Shown: positions 1 to 7,267 of the stretch, piece by piece
Layout of the letters: every line of letters begins with the position of its first letter
How positions within the stretch are numbered: the stretch's first letter is position 1
DNA from: DATLXU01 sp035575515
GTDB lineage: Bacteria > Acidobacteriota > Blastocatellia > UBA7656
DNA length: 17,190 nucleotides
NCBI GenBank assembly: GCA_035575515.1
Contig: DATLXU010000121.1
Span: forward strand, 1-17,190
Reading direction: 5' to 3'
Made by a program: the position numbers and the translations under genes
Notes under the pieces: model-generated
Database searches by the model: none
Seen by the model: the letters and a program-made list of their open reading frames with translations, nothing else
What the model was told of the DNA's origin: nothing

Positions 1-581
1 TTTTAGCGGCCACCGCCGCAGGATTGGCTCTGGGAGCTAGTTTGGAGGCAATCGTTCGCGGCGTGGCCGAGTGCCGAACTGTGTCAGGGCGATTCGAGCA
101 GGTCGTTCTGAATGATTATCCCGAATTGCCGTTCATGGTCATCGTTGACTACGCGCACACGGATGATGCATTGAAAAATGTTTTGCAGACGGCGCGCGAA
201 ATCGCTGGCAGCGAGAGCCGCGTGATAACGGTTTTCGGCTGCGGAGGTGATAGAGATAAAACCAAACGCGCGCCGATGGGCGAGATTGCGGCTTCGATGA
301 GCGATCTTGCGATTGTCACTTCCGACAACCCGCGCACCGAAGACCCGGAGGCAATCATCCGTGACATCGAAGTTGGATTGATAAGAGTTGGGCGCGAATA
401 CGTGAAGCTAACAGACAGGCGCGAGGCAATCTTTCGCGCAATCAGCGAAGCGCGCGCGGGCGACGTTGTGCTGATAGCGGGCAAAGGGCACGAGACTTAT
501 CAAATCATAGGCGACCGCACGATTCACTTTGACGATAAAGAAGTCGCGCGCGAGGCGATGGCGCAACGATTCGGCGCATAA
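1..581 (+). CDS. murE: UDP-MurNAc-tripeptide synthetase MurE, C-terminal part (5'-truncated by window edge)
   Basis: Cytoplasmic ATP-dependent ligase that adds the third stem-peptide residue to UDP-MurNAc-L-Ala-D-Glu. The open frame runs in from the window edge (first full codon at base 3), so only about 192 residues of the central/C-terminal region are present. Visible Mur-ligase motifs are VDYAHTDDAL, FGCGGDRDKTKR, the substrate-recognition loop TSDNPRTEDP and the terminal AGKGHETYQ. The DNPR motif is the known signature of enzymes adding meso-diaminopimelate rather than lysine, so the cell wall is probably mDAP-type. The N-terminal UDP-binding domain and P-loop lie outside the window. The stop at 579-581 is followed 9 bases later by murF, so the two are probably co-transcribed and translated together. 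Family identification is secure. Confidence 0.97.
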   Translation, partial: LAATAAGLALGASLEAIVRGVAECRTVSGRFEQVVLNDYPELPFMVIVDYAHTDDALKNVLQTAREIAGSESRVITVFGCGGDRDKTKRAPMGEIAASMSDLAIVTSDNPRTEDPEAIIRDIEVGLIRVGREYVKLTDRREAIFRAISEARAGDVVLIAGKGHETYQIIGDRTIHFDDKEVAREAMAQRFGA

Positions 582-590
582 CGAATAACA

Positions 591-2048
591 ATGAAGCTGG
601 GCGAGATAATAAACATACTAGGATCAATGCCACGCGGCGGATCGGGTTTGAGCGAGCGCGAGCCTGCGGGTTACTCGATTGATTCGCGCACGATTCGCGC
701 CCGCGAAATCTTTTTTGCTATCCGCGGCGAGCGTCACGACGGCCATCGCTTCGTAGGCGACGCGCTCCGAAAAGGCGCGATTGCCGCAGTGGTCTCGCGC
801 GATTTTCTTGAGGCGAATGTGGCGGGTGAATTCGATGAGAGTAAAGCGATGCTGATACCTGTCGCGGACACACTCGGCGCGCTTCAGCGTCTTGCAACAG
901 AAACGCTACGCAACTGGCGCGGGCGCGAAGCCGCAATCACGGGCAGCATGGGGAAGACGACAACGAAAGAGATGACCGCAGCCGTGCTCGCTCGTGTTGG
1001 CCGCGTTCACAAAACGACAGGCAATCTGAACAACGATTACGGATTGCCGCTTTCGATTTTGAAAATGGAGTCCGACGGCGCGCACGTTTCGGATTTCGAC
1101 TACGCCGTGCTTGAGATGGGGATGAATCACGCGGGCGAGATAGCGCGGCTCACGCAGATTGCCCCGCCCGATGTCGGAGTCGTCACGGTTGTCGCGCCCG
1201 TTCACCTTGAATTTTTCACTTCGGTTGATGCCATAGCCAAAGCGAAAGCTGAAATGGTCGCAGGAATCAAGGGCGGCGGCGCGGCTGTCTTGAACGCAGA
1301 TGACGAGCGAGTGCTCAGAATGCGCGAGATGCGAAACGACATCAGCTATCGCACATTCGGAATCGAAAACGCGGCGGACGTTTCAGCGCGCGACATTCGA
1401 GCAGAAGGGCTGAGCGGCACGCGATTCACGCTCGCCACTCCGCGCGGCGAGACTAACGCGCGGCTTTCAGTTGCGGGCCGCCACAATGTCTATAACGCGC
1501 TTGCGGCGGCGGCTGTGGCTGATTACTTTGAAGCGCCGCTCGAAGAGATTGCCGCTGCGCTCGCGGAAAGCTCTAGCCCACGAATGCGCGGCGAGGTCAT
1601 CGAGTTCGCGGAAGGCTTCACGATCATTGATGACTCGTACAACTCGAACCCGCGCGCTCTTGTTGAAATGGTCAAAACAGTTTGCGCAAACGACGAGTGC
1701 AAGCGTCGCGTAGTGGTCGCGGGCGAGATGCTTGAGCTTGGGCATTCAGGCCCGCAGCTTCACTATGAAGCTGGCCGCCAGATTGCAGAGCTTGGCGTTG
1801 ATCTATTGATAGGCGTTCGCGGACTCGCGCGCGAGATAGTCGAGGGCGCGCGCGAAGCCGGACTTGGTGAAGATAAAGCAGTCTTTTGCGAAACGCCCGA
1901 TGAAGCTGCCGAAGTGTTGATGAAAGAAGCGCGCGAGGGCGATTTGATTTTGGTCAAAGGCTCGCGCGGTGTGAAGACCGAGATTGTCATCGAACGAATG
2001 AAGCGCGAGAGAGGATTGAATGAGAAGGCTGAAAGCGGAAAGCATTAG
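591..2048 (+). CDS. murF: UDP-MurNAc-tripeptide:D-Ala-D-Ala ligase MurF
   Basis: Adds D-Ala-D-Ala to UDP-MurNAc-tripeptide, the last cytoplasmic ligation of the stem peptide. At 485 aa it is slightly longer than usual for the family. Domains in order: N-terminal uridine-binding part with YSIDSRTIRAREIFFAIRGE (about 28-47), central ATPase with P-loop TGSMGKTTTKEM (about 117-128), then GNLNNDYGLPL, the EMGMNHAGEI and VAPVHLEFF stretches, and the C-terminal ligase domain with GRHNVYNALAAA and IIDDSYNSNPRA. ATG 591 is 9 bases after murE and has no clear Shine-Dalgarno, which suits coupling to murE translation. The last codons (roughly AESGKH and the stop) fall in three GC-starting heptamers at 2028-2048, so the C-terminal tail may derive from an intergenic-type repeat. 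Confidence 0.97.
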   Translation: MKLGEIINILGSMPRGGSGLSEREPAGYSIDSRTIRAREIFFAIRGERHDGHRFVGDALRKGAIAAVVSRDFLEANVAGEFDESKAMLIPVADTLGALQRLATETLRNWRGREAAITGSMGKTTTKEMTAAVLARVGRVHKTTGNLNNDYGLPLSILKMESDGAHVSDFDYAVLEMGMNHAGEIARLTQIAPPDVGVVTVVAPVHLEFFTSVDAIAKAKAEMVAGIKGGGAAVLNADDERVLRMREMRNDISYRTFGIENAADVSARDIRAEGLSGTRFTLATPRGETNARLSVAGRHNVYNALAAAAVADYFEAPLEEIAAALAESSSPRMRGEVIEFAEGFTIIDDSYNSNPRALVEMVKTVCANDECKRRVVVAGEMLELGHSGPQLHYEAGRQIAELGVDLLIGVRGLAREIVEGAREAGLGEDKAVFCETPDEAAEVLMKEAREGDLILVKGSRGVKTEIVIERMKRERGLNEKAESGKH

Positions 2049-2082
2049 CCAGGTTGAAGCGGCTGCTTTCTTGTAAACGATA
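2028..2082. repeat. possible heptad-repeat element at the murF-mraY junction
   Basis: Three consecutive 7-base units, GCTGAAA (2028), a GCGGAAA-type unit (2035) and a GCATTAG unit (2042), cover the end of murF; the last one contains its TAG stop. A possible opposite arm lies near 2070-2080 (GCTGCTTTCTT), giving the reverse complement of GAAAGC, but the match is short. I treat it as a decayed or marginal member of the family seen more clearly at the next junctions. Confidence 0.35.
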
Positions 2083-2090
2083 ACACGGGC

Positions 2091-2105
2091 GGAGGCTGTT
2101 GATTG
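2091..2105 (+). promoter_or_regulatory. ribosome binding site fixing the TTG start of mraY
   Basis: GGAGG at 2091-2095 sits 7 bases before TTG 2103. No ATG in frame lies nearby, and the protein from this TTG begins FYYLKYF, which fits the usual MraY N-terminus. This supports TTG as the real start. Confidence 0.75.
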
Positions 2106-3209
2106 TTCTATTACTTGAAATACTTTCAAAACGTTCATGACAGCCTGTCGTTCCTGCGCGTGTTCGAGTATCCCACGTTTCGCACGGCGTGGGCGGCTAT
2201 AACGGCATTGGTCATCAGCCTGATATTTGGACCCCGAATGATTGCGCTGCTGAGACAATTCCAAATCGGCCAGCAGATTCGTGAAGAAGGGCCGCGCACG
2301 CACGAAGCCAAGCGCGGAACGCCGACGATGGGCGGCGTGCTGATACTTCTTTCGATAGCCATCTCGACGCTGCTGTGGTCAGACCTCGCGGTCGGTTACG
2401 TCTGGATTGCCGTCGGCGGTACGCTTGCGTTCGGCGCGATAGGATTCGCGGATGATTATTTGAAAATCAAGCGGCGGCACAATCTTGGACTTACGGGCAG
2501 GCAGAAGCTCGCGCTGCAATTCACTGTCGCGTTCGCTATTGGTTTGACATTGAAGTTCGCAACCACTTACAGCACGCGGCTCAGCTTGCCATTTTTCAAG
2601 CACATCAATCCTGAGATTTGGTGGCCGATTTATCTGCTGGCGTTCGCGCCGCTCGTGATAGTCGGTTTTTCAAACGCTGTGAACCTGACGGACGGACTCG
2701 ATGGACTTGCGATCTCCGTCACGGTAGTGACCGCCGCTGCACTCACTGGTTTCACCTACATTTCGGGAACCGAGCGGCTCGCTGGCTATCTTGGACTTGA
2801 GTACAATCCGGGCACGCTCGAATTGACAATATTCTGCGCTGCGCTCACGGGGGCTGCGCTCGGTTTTCTGTGGTTCAACGCGCCGCCTGCAGAAGTTTTC
2901 ATGGGCGACGTAGGATCGCTCGGAATCGGCGGAGCGATTGGCTCAATCGCTGTGATGATAAAGCAGGAATTCTTGCTCGTGATGATTGCCGGCGTATTCG
3001 TCATCGAGGCGCTGTCGGTGATTTTGCAGGTGGCATCGTTCAAGATATTCCGGCGGCGCATATTCAAGATGGCTCCGCTGCATCATCATTTCGAGTTGAA
3101 CTATCCGCCGGAAATCTCGCGGCGCATGGAACCGAAGATTGTGTTTCGTTTTTTGATAATTGCGATTCTGTTCGCACTGCTCAGTCTTTCGACTTTGAAG
3201 CTGAGATAA
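2103..3209 (+). CDS. mraY: Phospho-MurNAc-pentapeptide transferase MraY
   Basis: Integral membrane enzyme that transfers phospho-MurNAc-pentapeptide from UDP to undecaprenyl phosphate, giving lipid I. At 368 aa it is close to the normal family length. Hallmarks in order: KRGTPTMGGVLIL after the first membrane segment, the catalytic FADDYLKIKRRHNLGLTGRQK with the acidic pair, FSNAVNLTDGLDGLA, EVFMGDVGSL, and the cytoplasmic MAPLHHHFEL histidine cluster. Many hydrophobic spans match the roughly ten-helix topology known for the family. The TTG start has a GGAGG at 7-base spacing. It lies 54 bases after murF and about 124 bases before murD, the latter gap filled by an inverted heptad repeat. Identification is secure. 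Confidence 0.97.
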   Translation: MFYYLKYFQNVHDSLSFLRVFEYPTFRTAWAAITALVISLIFGPRMIALLRQFQIGQQIREEGPRTHEAKRGTPTMGGVLILLSIAISTLLWSDLAVGYVWIAVGGTLAFGAIGFADDYLKIKRRHNLGLTGRQKLALQFTVAFAIGLTLKFATTYSTRLSLPFFKHINPEIWWPIYLLAFAPLVIVGFSNAVNLTDGLDGLAISVTVVTAAALTGFTYISGTERLAGYLGLEYNPGTLELTIFCAALTGAALGFLWFNAPPAEVFMGDVGSLGIGGAIGSIAVMIKQEFLLVMIAGVFVIEALSVILQVASFKIFRRRIFKMAPLHHHFELNYPPEISRRMEPKIVFRFLIIAILFALLSLSTLKLR

Positions 3210-3217
3210 AGCAGTGG

Positions 3218-3334
3218 TCAGGGGTCGGGATTCAGGGGTCAGGGTGACGGCTGACTTGGAATAAGCTCCCAGAGCCTGTTTCAAGTCAACTGCCATGCCA
3301 TCCCTGACCCCCGACCCCCGACCCCGACCCCTGA
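3218..3334. repeat. inverted heptad-repeat element between mraY and murD (word TCAGGGG)
   Basis: The left arm, 3218-3251, starts with four exact 7-base units: TCAGGGG at 3218, a TCGGGAT unit at 3225, TCAGGGG at 3232 and a TCAGGGT unit at 3239. The right arm, 3297-3334, carries the reverse-complement word as CCCCCGA/CCCCTGA-type units spaced 7,7,7,6,7. Between the arms a second inverted pair, TGACTTG (3252-3258) and CAAGTCA (3282-3288), encloses a third, GCTC (3265-3268) and GAGC (3272-3275). The whole gap can fold into one long three-tier hairpin. The last base of the right arm is the A of the murD ATG. Confidence 0.85.
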
Positions 3335-4761
3335 TGAACGTTGGAGGCAAAAAAGTTCTGGTTGTTGGCATCGCGCGTAGCGGCGTGGCGGCGGCGCGGC
3401 TGCTCGTTCAGCGCGGAGCGATGGTCATAGCCAATGATGTAAAGACCGAAGCGCAACTCGCGCGCGAAGCAAAAGAACTGCGCGCGTTGGGTGTGATGCT
3501 TTCGCTCGGCAGCCATCCCGAAAGCCTCTTTGAAAACGCCGAGTTGATAGTGCTCAGTCCCGGCGTGCCTGCCGACCTAGCGCCGCTTGAGATTGCGCGG
3601 CGCAAAGGCATTGAGATCATTAGCGAGCCTGAGCTTGCCGGAAGATTTCTTCGCGGGCAGATGATCGGCGTCACAGGTTCGAACGGCAAGACGACGACGA
3701 CGACCTTGATTGGCGAATTGATGCGAGCAGCAGGCGCGGATGTAATTGTCGGCGGCAATATCGGAACGCCGCTTACGAGCTTGATAGAAAAATCGAGCGA
3801 CAGCACATGGACCGTGGCCGAGCTTTCGAGCTTTCAGCTTGAGATGATTGACAGCCTTCGCGTGAACATCGCCGTAGTCACAAACATCACGCCCGATCAC
3901 CTTGATCGTCACGGCACGTTTGAGAATTACGTGCGGGCCAAGCACAGGATTTTTTTGAATCAGATGGAAACGGATTGGGCTGTGCTGAATGGCCAGGATC
4001 AGGGCGTAATGGACATGATCGCGCGGCTCGGAGCGCCGTCGAGAAAAGTTTATTTCAGCTCGCGCGGGCGTGAGACGCTCGCTGGCGAACGAGCAGACAT
4101 TTATTTGAGAGATGGAGTTGTTTACACGACGATGGTCGCAGACGACGGAAGCGAAATGGAAGTAATCGCAACGAGCGAGATTCCTCTTCTTGGAATGCAC
4201 AACATCGAAAATGTCATGACTGCGCTCGCGGCTGTCTTCTGCGCGATGCAGACGCGCGCCAATCAACTAGATGCGCTGCGCGAAGCCGTGAAGCGATTCA
4301 AAGGAGTCGAGCACCGAATTGAATATGTCGCAGAGATTAACGGGGTGAAGTTTTATAACGACTCGAAGGCGACGAATGTTGATTCGACCGTGAAAGCTCT
4401 CGAAGCATTTCCCTGCAACTTGATTTTAATTCTTGGAGGCAAGGACAAAGGCAGCGACTACACCGTGCTTGCGCCGCTCATACGCGAGCGCGTCAAGCAG
4501 ATTGTTTTAATCGGCGCAGCGAGCGACAAGATCGCCGCGCAGCTTGAGGGCGTTTGCCCGATGACGCGCGCACGCACGATGCAGGACGCCGTATTGAAAT
4601 CAATGGAAGCCGCAGCGGCGGGCGACACGGTATTGCTTGCGCCCGCCTGCGCCAGCTTCGATATGTTCGCCAACTACGAGCATCGTGGCCGCGTGTTCAA
4701 AGAAGAGGTTTACAAGTTGGCGAGCCAGTTGCACAGCGGCTGGACGGGAAGACTGACTTAA
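3334..4761 (+). CDS. murD: UDP-MurNAc-L-alanine:D-glutamate ligase MurD
   Basis: Cytoplasmic Mur ligase adding D-glutamate to UDP-MurNAc-L-Ala. From ATG 3334 the protein is 475 aa, a little longer than E. coli MurD. It shows the N-terminal nucleotide-fold start KKVLVVGIARSG, P-loop GVTGSNGKTTTTT (about 112-124), GGNIGTPL, LSSFQLEMI, NITPDHLDRHGTFENY, the ligase-domain FKGVEHRIEYVAEINGV and YNDSKATNVDST, LILGGKDKG, and the typical APACASFDMFANYEHRG near the end. The frame is open 13 codons upstream to 3295, but those codons lie inside the C-rich repeat arm, so I prefer 3334. There is no Shine-Dalgarno before that ATG, only C-rich repeat. The downstream neighbour is ftsW. Confidence 0.96.
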   Translation: MNVGGKKVLVVGIARSGVAAARLLVQRGAMVIANDVKTEAQLAREAKELRALGVMLSLGSHPESLFENAELIVLSPGVPADLAPLEIARRKGIEIISEPELAGRFLRGQMIGVTGSNGKTTTTTLIGELMRAAGADVIVGGNIGTPLTSLIEKSSDSTWTVAELSSFQLEMIDSLRVNIAVVTNITPDHLDRHGTFENYVRAKHRIFLNQMETDWAVLNGQDQGVMDMIARLGAPSRKVYFSSRGRETLAGERADIYLRDGVVYTTMVADDGSEMEVIATSEIPLLGMHNIENVMTALAAVFCAMQTRANQLDALREAVKRFKGVEHRIEYVAEINGVKFYNDSKATNVDSTVKALEAFPCNLILILGGKDKGSDYTVLAPLIRERVKQIVLIGAASDKIAAQLEGVCPMTRARTMQDAVLKSMEAAAAGDTVLLAPACASFDMFANYEHRGRVFKEEVYKLASQLHSGWTGRLT

Positions 4762-4763
4762 TT

Positions 4764-4868
4764 CGGATTGCGGATTATGAAAATGAGACCCTTTAACATT
4801 ACTCGCAGCGGTATGGATTCTGAGAGATTGCTGCATTACTCAATCCGCACTCCAGAGGTTCGCAATCC
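4764..4868. repeat. inverted heptad-repeat element at the murD-ftsW junction, running into ftsW (word GCGGATT)
   Basis: The left arm at 4764-4776 is two copies of the CGGATT/GCGGATT word. Matching opposite arms are AATCCGCA at 4842-4849, pairing with 4769-4776, and GCAATCC at 4862-4868, pairing with GGATTGC at 4765-4771. The word is the same as in the element after ftsW. The most likely ftsW start codons (4777, 4783) fall immediately after the left arm, so the loop and right arm are probably translated. Confidence 0.65.
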
Positions 4869-6024
4869 TATTGGCCCTCGATGGAAGCGAGAGACTGAGC
4901 TAGAGCGCAGGCGAGCGGCAAGCCTCGAATCGGTGCGTGCGCTTCCGGTTGATAAAGCTATGCTCGCAATCGTGCTTGCGTTGACGCTGTTCGGCGCGGT
5001 GATGGTCTACAGCGCGTCGGCGATACTCGCGCAGAAAAGCTACGGCGACCAGTTCTATTTTCTCTATCGCCAGGGCGCGTGGGCTGTAATCGGGCTGATT
5101 GCGATGGCCATAGCAATGCGAATTGATTATCGCCACTATAAACGGCCTGTTGTGATTTATTCGCTGCTGGCAGCAACGCTTGTGATGCTTGTTGTGGTGC
5201 TGTTTCTTCCGAAGGTGAACGAGACGCATCGCTGGATAAGATACGGCGCTTATGTTTCACTGCAACCATCAGAAGTCGCGAAAGTGGCTTTGGGAGCCTT
5301 TTTGGCGTTCTTCCTCGAAAGCCGGGCGAAAGGGATTGATAGTTTCAAGCGCACTTTTTTGCCGGCGACGTTAGTTGCCGGCGCGGTTATCGCGCTGATT
5401 GGGGCGGAGCCTGATTTAGGAACTGCGCTCGCCATCGGCATGGTTTTTCTGGCGATTATGTTTCAAGCGGGCACGCGCGTTCTTTATCTTGCGACGCTGG
5501 CGATTCCAGTCGTGCCTGCGCTCGTTTACATGCTGCTGGTTCCATGGCGATTCCAGCGCATCATGGCTTTTCTGGACCCATGGAAGTATCAGGCGACCTA
5601 CGGATTTCAACCTGTTCAATCAATGATAGCCATCGGCAGCGGCGGGGCGAATGGCGTTGGATTCGCGCAGGGCAAACAGAAGATGTTTTACCTGCCCGCG
5701 CCGCACACCGATTTTATTTTCGCAGTGATTGGCGAAGAGCTTGGATTGATTGGCGCGGCGACGATTGTCGCGCTGTTCGCTGTGCTTGCGTGGCGAGGAT
5801 TTCGCGCGGCGCGATTTGCGCCCGACACCTTCGGGCAGCTATTGGCCGTGGGGCTAACGGTGATGATCATCGCGCAGGCATTTTTCAACGTGAGTGTGAC
5901 TTTGTCGCTCGTGCCGACCAAAGGCATACCGCTGCCGTTCATCAGCGCGGGCGGTTCATCGCTTGCGATAAGTCTATTCGCGGCGGGTGTGCTGCTGAAT
6001 ATATCGAAGCACGCGAAGGCATGA
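4777..6024 (+). CDS. ftsW: Septal peptidoglycan glycosyltransferase FtsW (SEDS family)
   Basis: Multi-spanning SEDS-family lipid II polymerase of the divisome, working with a class B PBP. From ATG 4777 it has 415 aa, with an unusually basic, soluble N-terminal stretch of about 60 residues before the first membrane span (LAIVLALTLFGAVMVYSAS). Family motifs: HRWIRYGAYVSLQPSEVAK, GAEPDLGTA, PHTDFIFAVIGEELGLIG and the C-terminal KGIPLPFISAGGSS followed by the last helix. It could also be called RodA-like, but its place between murD and murG in a dcw cluster supports FtsW. The start is uncertain: ATG 4777, 4783 or 4813 are possible and none has a good Shine-Dalgarno. The first 30 or so codons lie inside a repeat element. 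Confidence 0.92.
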   Translation: MKMRPFNITRSGMDSERLLHYSIRTPEVRNPIGPRWKRETELERRRAASLESVRALPVDKAMLAIVLALTLFGAVMVYSASAILAQKSYGDQFYFLYRQGAWAVIGLIAMAIAMRIDYRHYKRPVVIYSLLAATLVMLVVVLFLPKVNETHRWIRYGAYVSLQPSEVAKVALGAFLAFFLESRAKGIDSFKRTFLPATLVAGAVIALIGAEPDLGTALAIGMVFLAIMFQAGTRVLYLATLAIPVVPALVYMLLVPWRFQRIMAFLDPWKYQATYGFQPVQSMIAIGSGGANGVGFAQGKQKMFYLPAPHTDFIFAVIGEELGLIGAATIVALFAVLAWRGFRAARFAPDTFGQLLAVGLTVMIIAQAFFNVSVTLSLVPTKGIPLPFISAGGSSLAISLFAAGVLLNISKHAKA

Positions 6025-6113
6025 CGATTGCGGATTGCAGAATGCGGATTGCGGATTTGCTAATTGCGAGTCCGATTATGAATCCGCGATCCGCGATCCG
6101 CAATCCGCAATCG
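6025..6113. repeat. inverted heptad-repeat element between ftsW and murG (word GCGGATT)
   Basis: Four in-phase 7-base units run from 6030 to 6057 (GCGGATT, a GCAGAAT variant, then GCGGATT twice). Four reverse-complement units (AATCCGC and GATCCGC types) run from 6081 to 6108. The outer ends CGATTGCGG (6025-6033) and CCGCAATCG (6105-6113) pair perfectly. A loop of about 22 bases separates the arms. The element starts at the base after the ftsW stop and ends 2 bases before the murG ATG, so it fills the whole gap. Confidence 0.9.
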
Positions 6114-6115
6114 GT

Positions 6116-7189
6116 ATGAGGGTACTCATCGCAGCGGGAGGAACAGGCGGGCACATTTATCCGGGCGTGGCTATCGCGCGCGAGTTCCGAAGGCGCGACC
6201 CCGACTGCGAGATTCTTTTCGTCGGCACGCCGCGCGGGCTGGAATCGAAGATAGTTCCGCGCGAAGGATTCCCGCTTGAACTCATTCAGGTGGGCGCGCT
6301 CAAGGGCGTTTCGGTCTTTGAAAGAATCAGATCGCTTGTCGGGCTTCCGATGAGCTTCGTCGCTGCGCTTCGGATATTGAAACGATTCAAGCCCGACGTT
6401 GTTATTGGAGTGGGAGGCTATTCGTCAGGGCCGACTCTTTTGATGGCGGCGTTGAAGCGGATACCGACGATGGTCGTTGAGCCGAACGCGATGCCCGGAT
6501 TCACGAATCGCAGGCTGGCGCGATTCGCCCGCGCGGCGGCGCTGACATTTGAAGAGGCGCAGAGATATTTTCGCGGGCGCGGCGTAGTCACGGGCAATCC
6601 CGTGCGCGGCGACTTCGCTCGCTTGAAAAAGAAAGAGCGCGGCGCACGGCTGCACGTTCTGATATTCGGAGGCAGTCAGGGCGCGCACGCCATCAACGTT
6701 GCGATGACAGGCGCGCTGCCGCTGCTGGCTTCAATGAAAGATCGTCTTTCGATCACGCATCAGACGGGCGAGCGGGATTTCGAGATGGTCAGGCGCGCAT
6801 ACACGGAAGCTGGTTTCGCGGAGGCTGATGTGAGACCGTTCATTCACGACATGGCTGCGCGGTTCGAGCAGGCTGACGTGCTGATTTGCCGGAGCGGAGC
6901 GACGACAGTTGCAGAGATCGCGGCGGCCGGGAAGGCGGCTATCTTCGTTCCCTTCCCTTTCGCGACCGACGACCACCAGCGCAAGAACGCCGAAGCGTTC
7001 GAGCGAGCGGGGGCGGGCCGCATGATTTTGCAAAAGGATTTGACGCCCGAAACGCTGGCAAACGAGATAACGCGGCTGATTGAAAATCCTGATGAGATTG
7101 ATCGGATGGAAGAGGCGAGCCGACGGCTTGGCCGCGCGGATTCGGCTGAGCGAGCGGTTGATCTCGCGCTGTCCATAGTCCGAAGTTAG
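6116..7189 (+). CDS. murG: UDP-GlcNAc:lipid I N-acetylglucosaminyltransferase MurG
   Basis: Membrane-associated GT-B glycosyltransferase that adds GlcNAc to lipid I, making lipid II for FtsW. At 357 aa it matches the family length. The N-terminal glycine-rich loop IAAGGTGGHIYPG, VGTPRGLESKIVP, IGVGGYSSGP, NAMPGFTNR, VTGNPVRGDF, the second glycine loop FGGSQGAHAIN, HQTGERDFE, and the donor-binding CRSGATTVAEIAAAGKAAIFVPFPFATDDHQRKNAE (in part) are all present. An open frame extends upstream to 6035, but that part is the repeat, so ATG 6116 is preferred. No Shine-Dalgarno precedes it. The last three codons and the TAG stop lie in the next heptad array. Confidence 0.97.
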   Translation: MRVLIAAGGTGGHIYPGVAIAREFRRRDPDCEILFVGTPRGLESKIVPREGFPLELIQVGALKGVSVFERIRSLVGLPMSFVAALRILKRFKPDVVIGVGGYSSGPTLLMAALKRIPTMVVEPNAMPGFTNRRLARFARAAALTFEEAQRYFRGRGVVTGNPVRGDFARLKKKERGARLHVLIFGGSQGAHAINVAMTGALPLLASMKDRLSITHQTGERDFEMVRRAYTEAGFAEADVRPFIHDMAARFEQADVLICRSGATTVAEIAAAGKAAIFVPFPFATDDHQRKNAEAFERAGAGRMILQKDLTPETLANEITRLIENPDEIDRMEEASRRLGRADSAERAVDLALSIVRS

Positions 7190-7259
7190 AAGTCCTAAGT
7201 CTGAACTTGAAACGACTTCTAATCCTGACTTCTGACTCCGGACGCCGAACTTCGGACTA
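7176..7259. repeat. inverted heptad-repeat element between murG and murC (word AGTCCGA)
   Basis: Five consecutive 7-base units run from 7177 to 7211, all variants of AGTCCGA. The first two contain the last murG codons and its stop. The opposite arm at 7214-7259 carries the reverse-complement word. Perfect inverted pairs include TAGTCCGAAGTT (7176-7187) with AACTTCGGACTA (7248-7259), and TTAGAAGTC (7186-7194) with GACTTCTAA (7214-7222). It ends 8 bases before the murC ATG. Confidence 0.85.
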
Positions 7260-7267
7260 CTTAGATT

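Noticed and set aside
149..484. Open frame on the - strand inside murE, and many similar - strand frames throughout the window
   Set aside because: They lie antisense to clear mur/fts genes, have no family motifs or ribosome sites, and follow from the GC-rich codon pattern of the real genes.
3295..3333. Upstream extension of murD
   Set aside because: The 13 extra codons are repeat-arm sequence giving a proline/arginine-rich stretch unlike any MurD N-terminus; 3334 fits the family.
6025..6113. CRISPR array
   Set aside because: The repeats are 7-base units without spacers and are arranged as an inverted pair; no cas genes are present.
6035..6115. Upstream extension of murG
   Set aside because: The 27 extra codons are entirely heptad repeat; MRVLIAAGGTGG at 6116 is the standard MurG start.
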